From positions 62,001 through 126,000 of the forward strand of contig NZ_VOUX01000031.1 in NCBI RefSeq assembly GCF_008011855.1: a stretch of 64,000 nucleotides of DNA, written 5' to 3'. Source of the stretch: Serratia bockelmannii (GTDB taxonomy: Bacteria > Pseudomonadota > Gammaproteobacteria > Enterobacterales > Enterobacteriaceae). Positions within the stretch are counted from its first letter, which is position 1, and each line of letters starts with the position of its first letter. The notes below the pieces were generated by a model. That model had not been told where the DNA came from. It searched no databases and saw nothing but the letters and a program-made list of their open reading frames with translations. Shown one piece after another: positions 17,710 to 26,062 of this stretch. A program made the translations under genes and the position numbers.

Positions 17710-18618
17710 TCACTCTTCTTCAATGCTGGCGAACTGCTCCCCCAGATAGTCGAGCAGCAGCCGCACTGCCGGCAGCAGGCCGCGGCGCGACGGGTAGACT
17801 GCGTGCACCACGCCGCCCTGTGGCTGCCAGCCCGGCAACAGTTGCACCAGCTCGCCGCGCAGCATGTCGTCGCGCATCATCATCGCCGGTAGCTGAACGA
17901 TGCCGGCGCCGGCGATGGCGGCGGTACGCAGCATCAGCATGTCGTCGGTGACCAGCCGCGGCGTGTGTTCCCACTCCACCCGTTCACCCTGCGGGCCGGT
18001 CAGCCGCCATTGGTGCTGAGCGCGCGCCGGGCCGAGATCGAGCGTCGGGTATTTACGCAGGTCTTCCGGCGTTTGCGCCGGCCCGAGGGTGCGCACCAGC
18101 GCCGGGCTGGCGGCGACGCACCAGGTGCGCTGCGCGAGGATCTTCAGCACCAGATCGCTGTCCTCCAGCGGCGGCGGCCGTACGCGGATCGCCAGATCCA
18201 ACCCTTCCCCCACCACGTCCACCCGGCGGTTGGTGGCTTCCAGATGCACCGTCACCTTGGGGTAATCGGCCATAAAAGCTGCCACCATGCTGCCGACGCG
18301 GGTGTGCAAGATCGCCACCGGGCAGGACATGCGCACCGTGCCGCAGGGCTCGGCGCGGGTCTGCTCGATCGCTTGCTGCGCCGCTTCCGCTTCCACCAGC
18401 ATCGCCTTGCAGTGCGCGTAATAGGTTTGGCCGAGCTCGGTCACCGAGAAGCGCCGCGTCGAGCGCTGGATCAGGCGCACGCCCAACCGCTCTTCCAGCA
18501 GCGCCACGCGGCGGCTGAGCTTGGATTTGGGAATGCCCAGCGCCCGGCCGGCGGGGGCGAATCCCTGGTGATCGACCACGCTGGCGAAGAAAAACAGGTC
18601 GTTTAGATCGGTCAGCAT
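17710..18618 (-). CDS. LysR-family transcriptional regulator
   Basis: 302 residues. Winged helix-turn-helix at the N-terminus (LNDLFFFASVVDHQGFAPAGRALGIPKSKLSRRVALLEERLGVRLIQRSTRRF), then a periplasmic-binding-like effector domain (about 90-295). The start at 18618 has AAGGGA four bases upstream. It is divergent from the pirin gene 125 bp away, which with ycaC is its probable target. LysR-pirin-isochorismatase neighbourhoods occur in other enterobacteria and pseudomonads. Its stop touches the end of the VOC gene with no gap. Confidence 0.88.
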   Translation of the reverse strand: MLTDLNDLFFFASVVDHQGFAPAGRALGIPKSKLSRRVALLEERLGVRLIQRSTRRFSVTELGQTYYAHCKAMLVEAEAAQQAIEQTRAEPCGTVRMSCPVAILHTRVGSMVAAFMADYPKVTVHLEATNRRVDVVGEGLDLAIRVRPPPLEDSDLVLKILAQRTWCVAASPALVRTLGPAQTPEDLRKYPTLDLGPARAQHQWRLTGPQGERVEWEHTPRLVTDDMLMLRTAAIAGAGIVQLPAMMMRDDMLRGELVQLLPGWQPQGGVVHAVYPSRRGLLPAVRLLLDYLGEQFASIEEE

Positions 18619-18743
18619 CGCATCCCTTATCGTTCTATCAGTAGAACGCTGAGTGTACATCTTGCCTACTACTGCAGCAAACCCCGGCGGATTAAACTTC
18701 TGACATCAACTTAAGGCCGTGAGGTCTGAAACGGGAGTTCAAG

Positions 18744-19625
18744 ATGAAAAAAATCCTCGGTATTCACAACAGCCCGGAAGCACATTGGGTCGGTAACGGT
18801 TTCCTGGTGAATTCGCTGTTCTCTTATAACGATTTGGGGGCGGAAATGAGCCCGTTCCTGCTGCTGGATCACGCAGCGCCCACCAAATTCCGCTCCGCCT
18901 CCGGCACCCGTGGCGTAGGTCAGCACCCGCATCGCGGGTTTGAAACGGTGACCATCGTCTATCAGGGCGAAGTGGAACACCGCGACTCGACCGGCAGCGG
19001 TGGGGTGATTGGCCCCGGCGACGTCCAGTGGATGACCGCCGCCTCTGGCATTCTGCACGAAGAGTTCCATTCTCGGGACTTCTCGCGCAAGGGCGGCACC
19101 ATGGAAATGGTGCAGCTGTGGGTCAACCTGCCGGCCAAGGACAAAATGGCCGAGCCGGGTTACCAGACGCTGCTGAACGCCGATATTCCGGTGGTTCCGC
19201 TGGCGGACGGCGCCGGGCAGGTGCGGGTGATTGCCGGTGACTTTGGCGGCCACGCCGGCCCGGCACGCACTTTCAGCCCGCTCAACGTGTGGGACATGAA
19301 GCTGAATGCCGGCCATACCACCACGCTGACGGTGAAAGAAGGCCATACGCTGGCGCTGGTGATGTTGCACGGTGCGATCCTGGTCAACGGCGAAGACGTG
19401 GTGCGCGAAACCCAAATGGTGCGTTTCGACCGGGCGGGGGATTCGATCACCATCGAAGCTAACAATGACGTCGCACTGCTGGTGCTGAGCGGCGAACCGA
19501 TCGATGAGTCTATCGTCGGCTACGGCCCGTTCGTCATGAACAGCGACGCGGAAATCCAGCAGGCGTTCCGCGATTTCAACAGCGGTAAGTTCGGCAGCAT
19601 GAACGCCGAAGCGAGCGCCGGTTGA
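18744..19625 (+). CDS. pirin-family protein (bicupin)
   Basis: 293 residues, two cupin domains. The metal site of the first is visible as GQHPHRGFETVT (His61, His63) and GILHEEF (His105, Glu107), the pirin Fe-binding set. Bacterial pirins such as YhhW have quercetin 2,3-dioxygenase activity in vitro, and in S. marcescens a pirin has been reported to modulate pyruvate dehydrogenase; whether this copy does is unknown. A good ribosome site (GGGAG) precedes the start. A terminator separates it from ycaC. Confidence 0.9.
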   Translation: MKKILGIHNSPEAHWVGNGFLVNSLFSYNDLGAEMSPFLLLDHAAPTKFRSASGTRGVGQHPHRGFETVTIVYQGEVEHRDSTGSGGVIGPGDVQWMTAASGILHEEFHSRDFSRKGGTMEMVQLWVNLPAKDKMAEPGYQTLLNADIPVVPLADGAGQVRVIAGDFGGHAGPARTFSPLNVWDMKLNAGHTTTLTVKEGHTLALVMLHGAILVNGEDVVRETQMVRFDRAGDSITIEANNDVALLVLSGEPIDESIVGYGPFVMNSDAEIQQAFRDFNSGKFGSMNAEASAG

Positions 19626-19681
19626 ACTTTGGCGCCTGGGGCGGGCCGTGTTCCCCGGCTCAGGCGCTACACTTAAACCTC

Positions 19682-19708
19682 AACGCCCCGCCGCCAGGCG
19701 GGGCGTTT
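19682..19708 (+). terminator. hairpin between the pirin gene and ycaC
   Basis: AACGCCCCGCC (19682-19692) pairs with GGCGGGGCGTT (19697-19707) around GCCA, followed by only TTT, so it may attenuate rather than fully stop transcription into ycaC. Confidence 0.65.
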
Positions 19709-19741
19709 CATCCGCAACATCAACCCCACAGGAGTAAAACC

Positions 19742-20368
19742 ATGACTGCAAACTACAAGCGCCTCGACAAAGACCAGGCCGCCGTATTGCTGGTGGATCA
19801 TCAGGCAGGGCTGCTTTCGCTGGTGCGTGATATCGATCCCGATCGGTTTAAAAACAACGTGCTGGCGCTGGGTGATTTAGCGAAATACTTCAACCTGCCG
19901 ACCATTCTTACCACCAGTTTCGAAAACGGCCCCAACGGCCCGCTGGTGCCGGAACTGAAAGCCCAATTCCCCGATGCTCCCTTCATTCCTCGCCCTGGCC
20001 AGATCAACGCCTGGGACAACGACGACTTCGTCAAGGCAGTAAAAGCCACCGGCCGCAAGCAACTGATCATCGCCGGCGTAGTAACCGAAGTGTGCGTGGC
20101 ATTCCCGGCGCTGTCGGCGCTCAATGAAGGTTTCGAGGTCTTTGTGGTGACCGACGCCTCCGGCACCTTCAATGAGTTGACGCGTCAGTCGGCCTGGAGC
20201 CGCATGGAGGCCGCCGGCGCGCAGTTGATGACCTGGTTCGGCGTCGCCTGCGAGCTGCACCGCGACTGGCGCAATGACATCGAAGGGCTGGGCGCGCTGT
20301 TCTCCAACCATATCCCGGACTACCGCAATCTGATGACCAGCTACAACACGCTGACGAACGGCAAGTAA
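19742..20368 (+). CDS. ycaC: isochorismatase-family hydrolase YcaC
   Basis: 208 residues, same length as E. coli YcaC and nearly collinear with it (AAVLLVDHQAGLLSLVRDI, NLPTILTTSFENGPNGPLVPELKAQFP, GVVTEVCVAFPALSAL). The isochorismatase-like catalytic set shows Asp19 and Cys118; position 84 is Arg, as in E. coli. YcaC forms large ring-shaped oligomers; its substrate is unknown. The start at 19742 has AGGAG upstream; the frame opens at 19622 but covers the terminator hairpin. It probably shares regulation with the pirin gene under the divergent LysR protein. Confidence 0.9.
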   Translation: MTANYKRLDKDQAAVLLVDHQAGLLSLVRDIDPDRFKNNVLALGDLAKYFNLPTILTTSFENGPNGPLVPELKAQFPDAPFIPRPGQINAWDNDDFVKAVKATGRKQLIIAGVVTEVCVAFPALSALNEGFEVFVVTDASGTFNELTRQSAWSRMEAAGAQLMTWFGVACELHRDWRNDIEGLGALFSNHIPDYRNLMTSYNTLTNGK

Positions 20369-20522
20369 CGCGACGGCCCTTTACCCAACCTTTCGCCTTT
20401 CATCACGTTAGACGCGGGATGTAAGCAAAACGTAGCGGGGCGAAAAGGTAGCGAAAAGCGGCTTTCTCATGGGCCGGGGGCGGGGTAGCGTAATCCCGAA
20501 CCCGGCAAATGAGGCTAATTCA

Positions 20523-20852
20523 ATGAAACAAGCAATCAAGATCCTGGCGCTGCCCTGCATGGGCATGGCGCTGTTATTCAGCGCGAGCGCGATGTCTGCC
20601 CCCGAGGCGCCTGCGGCCAAAGCGTTGCCGCCTGTGGCGGGTGAACCGATGCGCATGCCGCCTTTCCCGGGCGGGCACCCGCCCAAGCCGGGGTTCTGCC
20701 ACGGCGGCGAGCTGTTCTGCGCCACCTCGGCCAGCGACAATCCGGTGGAAACCATCAACAAACTGACGGCGGTGATCCCGGCGGGCAGCGCCAAACATTA
20801 CGAGGTACGCGTCGCGGTAGTGGCGGTGCCTGACGCACCGCCCGCGCCTTAA
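20523..20852 (+). CDS. small exported proline-rich protein of unknown function
   Basis: 109 residues. The signal peptide is clear: MKQAIKILALPCMGMALLFSASAMSA, cleaved near residue 26. The mature part is Pro-rich (EAPAAKALPP...MPPFPGGHPPKPGFC) with two cysteines eight residues apart (GFCHGGELFC) that could bridge, then a short beta-like end (HYEVRVAVVAVPDAPPAP). No family recognised. The start at 20523 was chosen over 20469 because it opens the signal peptide. Confidence 0.6.
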   Translation: MKQAIKILALPCMGMALLFSASAMSAPEAPAAKALPPVAGEPMRMPPFPGGHPPKPGFCHGGELFCATSASDNPVETINKLTAVIPAGSAKHYEVRVAVVAVPDAPPAP

Positions 20853-20927
20853 CACGCCCTGTCATCCCGCTCTGGCCTGGGCGCGCTAGGCGCGTTAGGC
20901 TAAGGCGAGCGTTTTTCGGGAGGCGGG

Positions 20928-21380
20928 ATGACCCCTTTATCACATCTGCCTTATCTCCAGCCCGGCGATCGCGCGCTGTTGTTCGACGGCGAATGTAATC
21001 TGTGTCACGGGCTGGTGAGGTATCTTATTCGCGCCGATCGGCAGCGGCGCATTCTGTTGGCGACGGTGCAATCCGCCGAAGGGCAGGCGATCCTGCAGGC
21101 GCTGGGATTGCCTACCGATCGTTTCGATTCCGTGGTCTATGTTGAGCAGGGGCGCTGTTGGCTACGTTCGGCGGCGTTGTTTCAGGCGCTGCGTCAAGTG
21201 GGATGGCCGTACCGCGTACTGGCGCTGGCGCGTTACCTGCCGCCGCGACTGGCGGACAAGGTCTATGATGCGGTCGCCGGCAATCGCTACCGGCTGTTTG
21301 GCCGCAACGACGGCACCGGCCTGCCGGGCACCGATCAGCCCGGGCGTTATCTGCCCCGGCGGCAGGAACCGCCGGCCTGA
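20928..21380 (+). CDS. DCC-family thiol-disulfide oxidoreductase-like protein (DUF393)
   Basis: 150 residues. The defining motif of the family, LLFDGECNLCHGLVRYLIRAD, is at about residues 17-37 and carries the CxxC pair of a thioredoxin-like fold; a later conserved part reads AVAGNRYRLFGR. It is similar to YuxK-type DCC proteins, presumed cytoplasmic redox proteins of unknown partner. A good ribosome site (GGGAGG) precedes the ATG. Confidence 0.85.
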   Translation: MTPLSHLPYLQPGDRALLFDGECNLCHGLVRYLIRADRQRRILLATVQSAEGQAILQALGLPTDRFDSVVYVEQGRCWLRSAALFQALRQVGWPYRVLALARYLPPRLADKVYDAVAGNRYRLFGRNDGTGLPGTDQPGRYLPRRQEPPA

Positions 21381-21466
21381 GCTTTACGCTTCTTTACCAT
21401 CCAACCGCTTGAAATATCAACACTCCAGCTCCATATAATGGAACGTTCAGCCAACAAGGAGCGCGT

Positions 21467-21718
21467 ATGGGAATCAGTGAAGAAGAGCACATCCGCCGTT
21501 TGACCCAGGAGAAGAACGACATGGGCAATACGGCGAAATGGGTGGCGATCGTTTCCGCCGTGTACTTTGCCTTGATGGTGTTTTACGGCCACCCGACCGG
21601 CGTGTTGGCGATGTCGGGCGCGGTGTTCATCGTGTCTACCACCACCTGGTTGAAAAAGCGTCAGAAGGTCAAATCTTACCGCATGGCGTTGGCCAAAATC
21701 AGCGACGATCAACCCTGA
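21467..21718 (+). CDS. small predicted membrane protein, family unknown
   Basis: 83 residues. It has a charged N-terminal part (GISEEEHIRRLTQEKND), a hydrophobic region of about 45 residues probably forming two membrane helices (WVAIVSAVYFALMVF and GVLAMSGAVFIVSTTTWL), then a basic tail. An AAGGAG ribosome site precedes the ATG and TATAAT lies at 21434-21439. Its end overlaps the convergent GNAT gene by 10 nt. Function unknown. Confidence 0.65.
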   Translation: MGISEEEHIRRLTQEKNDMGNTAKWVAIVSAVYFALMVFYGHPTGVLAMSGAVFIVSTTTWLKKRQKVKSYRMALAKISDDQP

Positions 21719-22257
21719 TAGTCGCCGCGCTTTAGCGTATACACCAGGCTCGGCGCTGCGCCGGGCACGTCATCCAGCGTATCCACCCGCCGTAAACCGA
21801 CCTTTTCCAATACTCGCCACGAGGCCTGATTCTCCGCACGTACAATGGCGGAAATCTCCTCCAGCGCCAATCCGACAAAACCGTATTGCAGCGAAGCCCG
21901 CGCCATCTCGGTGGCCAATCCCATGCCCCAGACGCGAGTATCGAAGCGATAGCCGAGGTTCACGGTGCGGTGCGCCCCGAGCGCTTTCCGGGACAATCCG
22001 CCAAAGCCGATAATCCAATCCGGCCGTTCGCGCAGAGCGATCGCCCAGGAACCGTAACCGTGTTGTTGCCACCCGGCAATCCTCTCGTGCAGCACCGATG
22101 CGGCCTGCGCTTCGCTGGTGAGTGGGCCGGCGGGATTGAAACGCTGCGTTTGCGGATCGCCAAAGATGGCGTAGAAACGTGCGAGGTCCGCCATTACCGG
22201 TGGGCGCATCTGCAGGCGTTCGCTGAAGAAAGGGGTGGCAGGATTAAAGCTTGTCAT
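21709..22257 (-). CDS. GNAT acetyltransferase, RimJ/RimL-like
   Basis: 182 residues. It begins with a typical RimJ/RimL-type opening (FFSERLQMRPPVMADLARFYAIFGDPQTQRFNP) and carries LGYRFDTRVWGMGLATEMARASLQYGF as the acetyl-CoA loop and VRAENQASWRVLEKVGLRRV near the C-terminus, both hallmarks of the subfamily that acetylates protein N-termini or small molecules. The target is unknown. The start has GAGAGAA upstream. Confidence 0.85.
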   Translation of the reverse strand: MTSFNPATPFFSERLQMRPPVMADLARFYAIFGDPQTQRFNPAGPLTSEAQAASVLHERIAGWQQHGYGSWAIALRERPDWIIGFGGLSRKALGAHRTVNLGYRFDTRVWGMGLATEMARASLQYGFVGLALEEISAIVRAENQASWRVLEKVGLRRVDTLDDVPGAAPSLVYTLKRGDYQG

Positions 22258-22320
22258 CGTTTCTCTCTGCTGGATAAATGAACAGTGTTCACTGTAGACC
22301 AGATTGGCGAAACGGGAAAT

Positions 22321-22343
22321 CCCCCTCTGCGGGTGAGAGGGGG
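22321..22343 (-). terminator. hairpin downstream of the DUF2076 gene
   Basis: CCCCCTCT (22321-22328) pairs with AGAGGGGG (22336-22343). On the minus strand it follows the DUF2076 stop and is trailed by ATTT only, so it is a modest terminator. Confidence 0.55.
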
Positions 22344-22351
22344 AGAGGGCA

Positions 22352-23083
22352 TTACAGGAAGGAGTCGTCGTCGTCGCTGTAATCGTCGTCGGCGTAGTCC
22401 GTGTCGTCCTGATAGTTGGCGTTCTGGAAGCCGTTGTCCTGGTTCAGGAAGCTGCCACCGTCGCCGTTGTTGAAGGTATCAAGGTTGTTGGAGGCGTCGA
22501 AATTGCGCATCGTGCTGTCGTCCAGCGGCGCCGGGGTTTCTTCGATAATATTCACGATTTCCTGCGGCTGCGAATGGCGGAACATGCCGGTCAGCATATC
22601 GGCCAATACCACGCCGCCGGCGACGCCCGCTGCCGTTTGCAAGGCGCCGCCCAGGAAGCCGCCGGCACGTGAAGGCGCCGCCTGCTGCGGTTGGGCATAG
22701 GCCGGTTGCTGAGGCTGTTGCTGCGCGTTGTTCCAGGCCGCCGTATTTTGCTGCTGCGCCTGATACTGTTCGCGCGGGCTTGGCGTGCGGCTGCCGCCGC
22801 CAAACAGACCGGCCAGGAAACCGCCGCTGCTTTGCTGGCCGTGGGCGGTTTGCTGCAGCTGCGCGACCTGGGCTTCCAGATCTTTGACCCGCTGGTCCAT
22901 CTGCTTGAGCGCTGCTTCCTGAATGATCATCGCCTGCGCCATGTAATAAGGGGCGGAAGGCTGCTCGCGAATATGCTGGTTGATTTGCTGCTCTGCCTGG
23001 AGATCCCGTGGGCCCGTCTTGGTCTCGGCTTCTTTCAGGCGGCCAAACAGACCATCGATAAGGCGTTGTTCTTCGGATTGCAT
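22352..23083 (-). CDS. DUF2076 family protein
   Basis: 243 residues. N-terminal helical region (MQSEEQRLIDGLFGRLKEAETKTGPRDLQAEQQI) continuing into a coiled coil (MIIQEAALKQMDQRVKDLEAQVAQLQQT), a Gly/Gln-rich low-complexity middle, a glycine-rich hydrophobic segment (GGFLGGALQTAAGVAGGVVLADML), and a very acidic Asn/Asp tail ending YADDDYSDDDDSFL. This layout is that of DUF2076 proteins, often described as periplasmic ligand-binding-like but with no proven role. The start at 23083 has GAGG upstream; the frame extends 20 codons earlier without similarity. Confidence 0.8.
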   Translation of the reverse strand: MQSEEQRLIDGLFGRLKEAETKTGPRDLQAEQQINQHIREQPSAPYYMAQAMIIQEAALKQMDQRVKDLEAQVAQLQQTAHGQQSSGGFLAGLFGGGSRTPSPREQYQAQQQNTAAWNNAQQQPQQPAYAQPQQAAPSRAGGFLGGALQTAAGVAGGVVLADMLTGMFRHSQPQEIVNIIEETPAPLDDSTMRNFDASNNLDTFNNGDGGSFLNQDNGFQNANYQDDTDYADDDYSDDDDSFL

Positions 23084-23190
23084 AGGCGTACCTCGGGAGA
23101 TAAATAACGTTGCTGGATGATGACTATCATCGGTAACAATCACCCTAGCGCGTTTACATGAACCAATAAATAAATGGCGGGTAAACCTGC

Positions 23191-23994
23191 CTATGAATTT
23201 GTTACCAATTGCGGCAGCGGGATCAGCATCACCAGCTTCAGACCGGCGTGCTCCGCCGGATGGAAGGTGAGTTGGCGATAGCGCAGTGCGCCTTGCTGAG
23301 GATGTTCGAACGCTCTTTCGCCGCCTTCGCGCGCCATCACGTCATGTTGCTTCCACCAGTGATTAAAGTCCGCGCTGTTGTGCGTCATGTTGCGCACGAA
23401 GGCGCGCATCTCTTCGGTATTTTGATGATGGCTGGTCTCGGCGCGAAACTCGGCCACCACGCGGCGAGCGCGTTCCTCCCAATCGCTGACCAGCGTTTTC
23501 GCCAACGGGTGGAAGAACATGAAGTGCAGCAGGTTGGGGCTGTTGGCCACATCCAGCCAGCCGCGGAACAGCGCCGCCGCCTGCGGGTTCCAGGCGACGA
23601 CGTTCCAGGTCACGTCCAGCAGATAGCAGGGCACCGTCATCTGATGCACGCTTTGCAGCACCGCGTCGTTGGCGGTTTCGCGGTGCGCTTCCTGTTCGGG
23701 ATCGGCGATGCGCGCCAGGGTAAACAGGTAGTGGCGTTCGGCCGGGCCGAGCCGCAGCGCTTTGGCGATGCGTGCCAGCGTATAGGGGGAAATAGACACC
23801 TCGCGGCCCTGTTCGATCCAGGTATACCAGGTGGCGCTGATGCCGCTGATTTGCGCCAGTTCTTCGCGGCGCAGGCCGCTGGTGCGGCGGCGCGAAGAGC
23901 TAGGCAGGCCGATCATTTCCGGCGTGATGCGTTCGCGGTGCGCGCGCAGAAATGCGCCGAGGGCTTTTGGCCCGGATAAGGCTTCTGATGACAT
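23191..23994 (-). CDS. XRE-family regulator with MmyB-like ligand domain
   Basis: 267 residues. N-terminal helix-turn-helix (GAFLRAHRERITPEMIGL..RRTSGLRREELAQISGISATWYTWIEQG, about 10-70), followed by an MmyB-type sensor domain (about 105-265: PCYLLDVTWNVVAWNPQAAALF, then HFMFFHP). Such proteins are often single-target repressors of an adjacent enzyme gene. Here the divergent neighbour is a SAM methyltransferase, and the 118-bp spacer holds two direct repeats that could be its operator. The start at 23994 is preferred; the earlier frame to 24171 would read across the spacer and into the neighbour. Confidence 0.85.
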   Translation of the reverse strand: MSSEALSGPKALGAFLRAHRERITPEMIGLPSSSRRRTSGLRREELAQISGISATWYTWIEQGREVSISPYTLARIAKALRLGPAERHYLFTLARIADPEQEAHRETANDAVLQSVHQMTVPCYLLDVTWNVVAWNPQAAALFRGWLDVANSPNLLHFMFFHPLAKTLVSDWEERARRVVAEFRAETSHHQNTEEMRAFVRNMTHNSADFNHWWKQHDVMAREGGERAFEHPQQGALRYRQLTFHPAEHAGLKLVMLIPLPQLVTNS

Positions 23995-24040
23995 AGCGTG
24001 GTACCTATTTATACCAGGATAACTGCTCATATTGTACCCG

Positions 24041-24064
24041 TATAGTAGCCTGATTATAGTAGCC
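24041..24064. promoter_or_regulatory. two direct repeats in the XRE/methyltransferase spacer
   Basis: TATAGTAGCC occurs at 24041-24050 and again at 24055-24064, a 14-bp period, between two divergent gene starts. This is a candidate binding site of the XRE regulator. No dyad symmetry is evident. Confidence 0.45.
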
Positions 24065-24112
24065 GAAAAGCCTTCAGGCACAGGCGCAAGCCGGATAATA
24101 ACGGGAGCAAAC

Positions 24113-24883
24113 ATGAGCAACAGCAACAGCCACAAAAACGCGGTAGACCGGCAGTTCGGCGAGCAGGCCAACGCCTACTTAACCAGCGCGGTACATGCGC
24201 AGGGCAAGGATTTGCAACGCCTCGCGCAGTTACTGGCGCCGCATGCCGACGCGCGTCTGCTCGATTTGGGCTGCGGCGCCGGGCACGCCAGCTTCACCGC
24301 GGCGGCCAGGGTGGCGCAGGTGGTGGCCTACGATCTGTCGGCGCAAATGCTGGCGGTGGTGAAGCAGGCGGCGGCGGAAAAAGGCCTGGGTAACATTCAG
24401 CTGCAGCAAGGCGTGGCGGAGTCTTTGCCGTTTGAGGACGCCAGCTTCGATCTGGTCATCAGCCGCTATTCGGCGCACCACTGGCACGATGTCGGCCAGG
24501 CGCTGCGTGAGGTCAGGCGGGTGCTCAAACCGGGCGGCAGAGCGATCTTTATGGACGTGGTCTCGCCGGGGCATCCGCTGCTGGATATCTACCTGCAAAC
24601 CGTGGAAGTGCTGCGTGATACCTCGCATGTGCGCAACTATGCGCCAGGCGAGTGGCTGGCGTTATTGACCGAAGCCGGGCTGGTGGTGCGTGAGGTGACG
24701 TCGGATCGCTTGATGCTGGAGTTCGACAGCTGGGTGGCGCGCATGCGCACCCCGGCGCATTTCGTCACCGCGATCCGCGCGCTGCAGCAAAGCGTGTCGC
24801 AAGAGGTGGCGGAGCATTTCGCGATTCAGCTGGATGGCTCCTTTACCAGCGATATCATGATGTTTGAAGTGACGAAGGGCTGA
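24113..24883 (+). CDS. class I SAM-dependent methyltransferase (YafE-like)
   Basis: 256 residues. SAM motif I is LLDLGCGAGHASF (about residue 43); ISRYSAHHWHD and RRVLKPGGRAIFMDVVSP are the later motifs of the UbiE/YafE-like group. The substrate is not evident. It opens MSNSNSHKNAVDRQFGEQANAYLTS, as in YafE relatives. The ATG at 24113 follows GGGAG; the frame opens at 24032 inside the regulatory spacer. It is likely controlled by the divergent XRE protein. Confidence 0.85.
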   Translation: MSNSNSHKNAVDRQFGEQANAYLTSAVHAQGKDLQRLAQLLAPHADARLLDLGCGAGHASFTAAARVAQVVAYDLSAQMLAVVKQAAAEKGLGNIQLQQGVAESLPFEDASFDLVISRYSAHHWHDVGQALREVRRVLKPGGRAIFMDVVSPGHPLLDIYLQTVEVLRDTSHVRNYAPGEWLALLTEAGLVVREVTSDRLMLEFDSWVARMRTPAHFVTAIRALQQSVSQEVAEHFAIQLDGSFTSDIMMFEVTKG

Positions 24884-24888
24884 AAGCA

Positions 24889-24916
24889 ACGGGGCAGCCG
24901 ATGAAGGCTGCCCCGT
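24889..24916. terminator. hairpin between the methyltransferase gene and aqpZ
   Basis: ACGGGGCAGCC (24889-24899) pairs with GGCTGCCCCGT (24906-24916), an 11-bp perfect stem between convergent genes. Neither strand has a strong T run. Confidence 0.6.
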
Positions 24917-24940
24917 GAAACGCGATCGACTGCGATACGC

Positions 24941-25636
24941 TTATTTTTTGTCTTCCAGCAGGCAGCGGTAGATCAGGCCGCCGATAATGCCGCCGACCAG
25001 CGGCACCAGCCAGAACACCCACAGCTGCTGCAGCGCCCAGGTGCCCTGGAAGATCGCTACGCCGGTGCTGCGCGCCGGGTTAACGGAGGTGTTGGTCACC
25101 GGGATGCTGATCAGGTGGATCAGCGTCAGCGTCAGGCCGATCGCCAGCGGGGCAAAGCCTGCCGGCGCGCGCTTGTCGGTTACGCCATGAATAACGATCA
25201 GGAAGAAGGCCGTCAGCACCAGCTCAATCACGATGGCTGATTGCAGAGAATAACCGCCCGGTGAGTGTTCGCCGTAACCGTTGGAGGCGAAACCGCCCGC
25301 GGTGGCGTCGAAACCGGCTTTGCCGCTGGCGATCAGATACAGCACCGCCGCTGCGGCGATACCGCCGATCACCTGTGCGATCACGTAAGGGATCACGTCT
25401 TTCGCCGCGAAACGGCCGCCGGCGAATAAGCCGACGGTGATCGCCGGGTTAAAGTGCCCGCCGGAAATATGGCCGACGGCATAGGCCATCGTCACCACGG
25501 TCAGACCGAAAGCGAGCGCGACGCCGAGGAAACCAATACCCAGTTGTGGGAATGCCGCTGCTAATACTGCGCTACCACAACCACCAAACACCAACCAAAA
25601 TGTGCCAAAAAATTCAGCAAAAAGTCGCTTTGACAT
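24941..25636 (-). CDS. aqpZ: aquaporin Z
   Basis: 231 residues, identical in length to E. coli AqpZ. A six-helix water channel in the inner membrane with both pore motifs: [11 protein letters not shown] (first NPA) and [11 protein letters not shown] (second NPA), the latter with the Arg of the selectivity filter. The start [26 protein letters not shown] fits AqpZ; the frame extends 13 codons further without similarity. Upstream, CTATAGAA occurs twice (25682 and 25716), possibly in the promoter. Confidence 0.95.
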   Translation of the reverse strand: MSKRLFAEFFGTFWLVFGGCGSAVLAAAFPQLGIGFLGVALAFGLTVVTMAYAVGHISGGHFNPAITVGLFAGGRFAAKDVIPYVIAQVIGGIAAAAVLYLIASGKAGFDATAGGFASNGYGEHSPGGYSLQSAIVIELVLTAFFLIVIHGVTDKRAPAGFAPLAIGLTLTLIHLISIPVTNTSVNPARSTGVAIFQGTWALQQLWVFWLVPLVGGIIGGLIYRCLLEDKK

Positions 25637-26062
25637 AGATTCCATCCTGCGGAATTGACTAACGGGCGTTAGCACTAAAAACTATAGAACAGCTTTTTCA
25701 GTTCATGCAGATATTCTATAGAATTTTCTTAATGCACCTTGAATAACGGCGGTATTAAATCCCTGGTATTTTATTTTGTCTATGAGAAAAACACCGTTTT
25801 TCGCTGTGTTGACGCGCGTTTGCCGATTTTTTTATCTTTGTTATCAGAATTTACCCTAAGAAAAATGACGGGTTATTTCCGGGCGGTTTTTTCCAGCGGT
25901 TTTCTCCATTCAATACGCTCAGGTTAATTGCTAATTTCTATTTGCCAGCCAGCCTTATTGCCTGATGTGCATTTGACGAATTGCCTATTGTCATCTAAGT
26001 GTCATGCTAAATTAATATCGTCTTCTGCCTGACAACGCTTCATTTAACCTCGGGTAACAAAT
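25637..26062. other. 426-bp AT-rich spacer between divergent aqpZ and an esterase gene
   Basis: No convincing gene; an open frame at 25739-25927 has no ribosome site and unusual composition. A 12-bp palindrome ATTCTATAGAAT lies at 25713-25724. Composition is clearly more AT-rich than the flanking genes. The promoters of both genes should lie here. Confidence 0.4.

Noticed and set aside
21429-21445. GCTCCATATAATGGAAC, nearly the IclR palindrome
   Set aside because: One half-site is imperfect, and it coincides with a TATAAT -10 element of an unrelated small gene.
25739-25927. 62-residue open frame in the aqpZ upstream spacer
   Set aside because: It has no ribosome site, atypical composition and no recognisable similarity.
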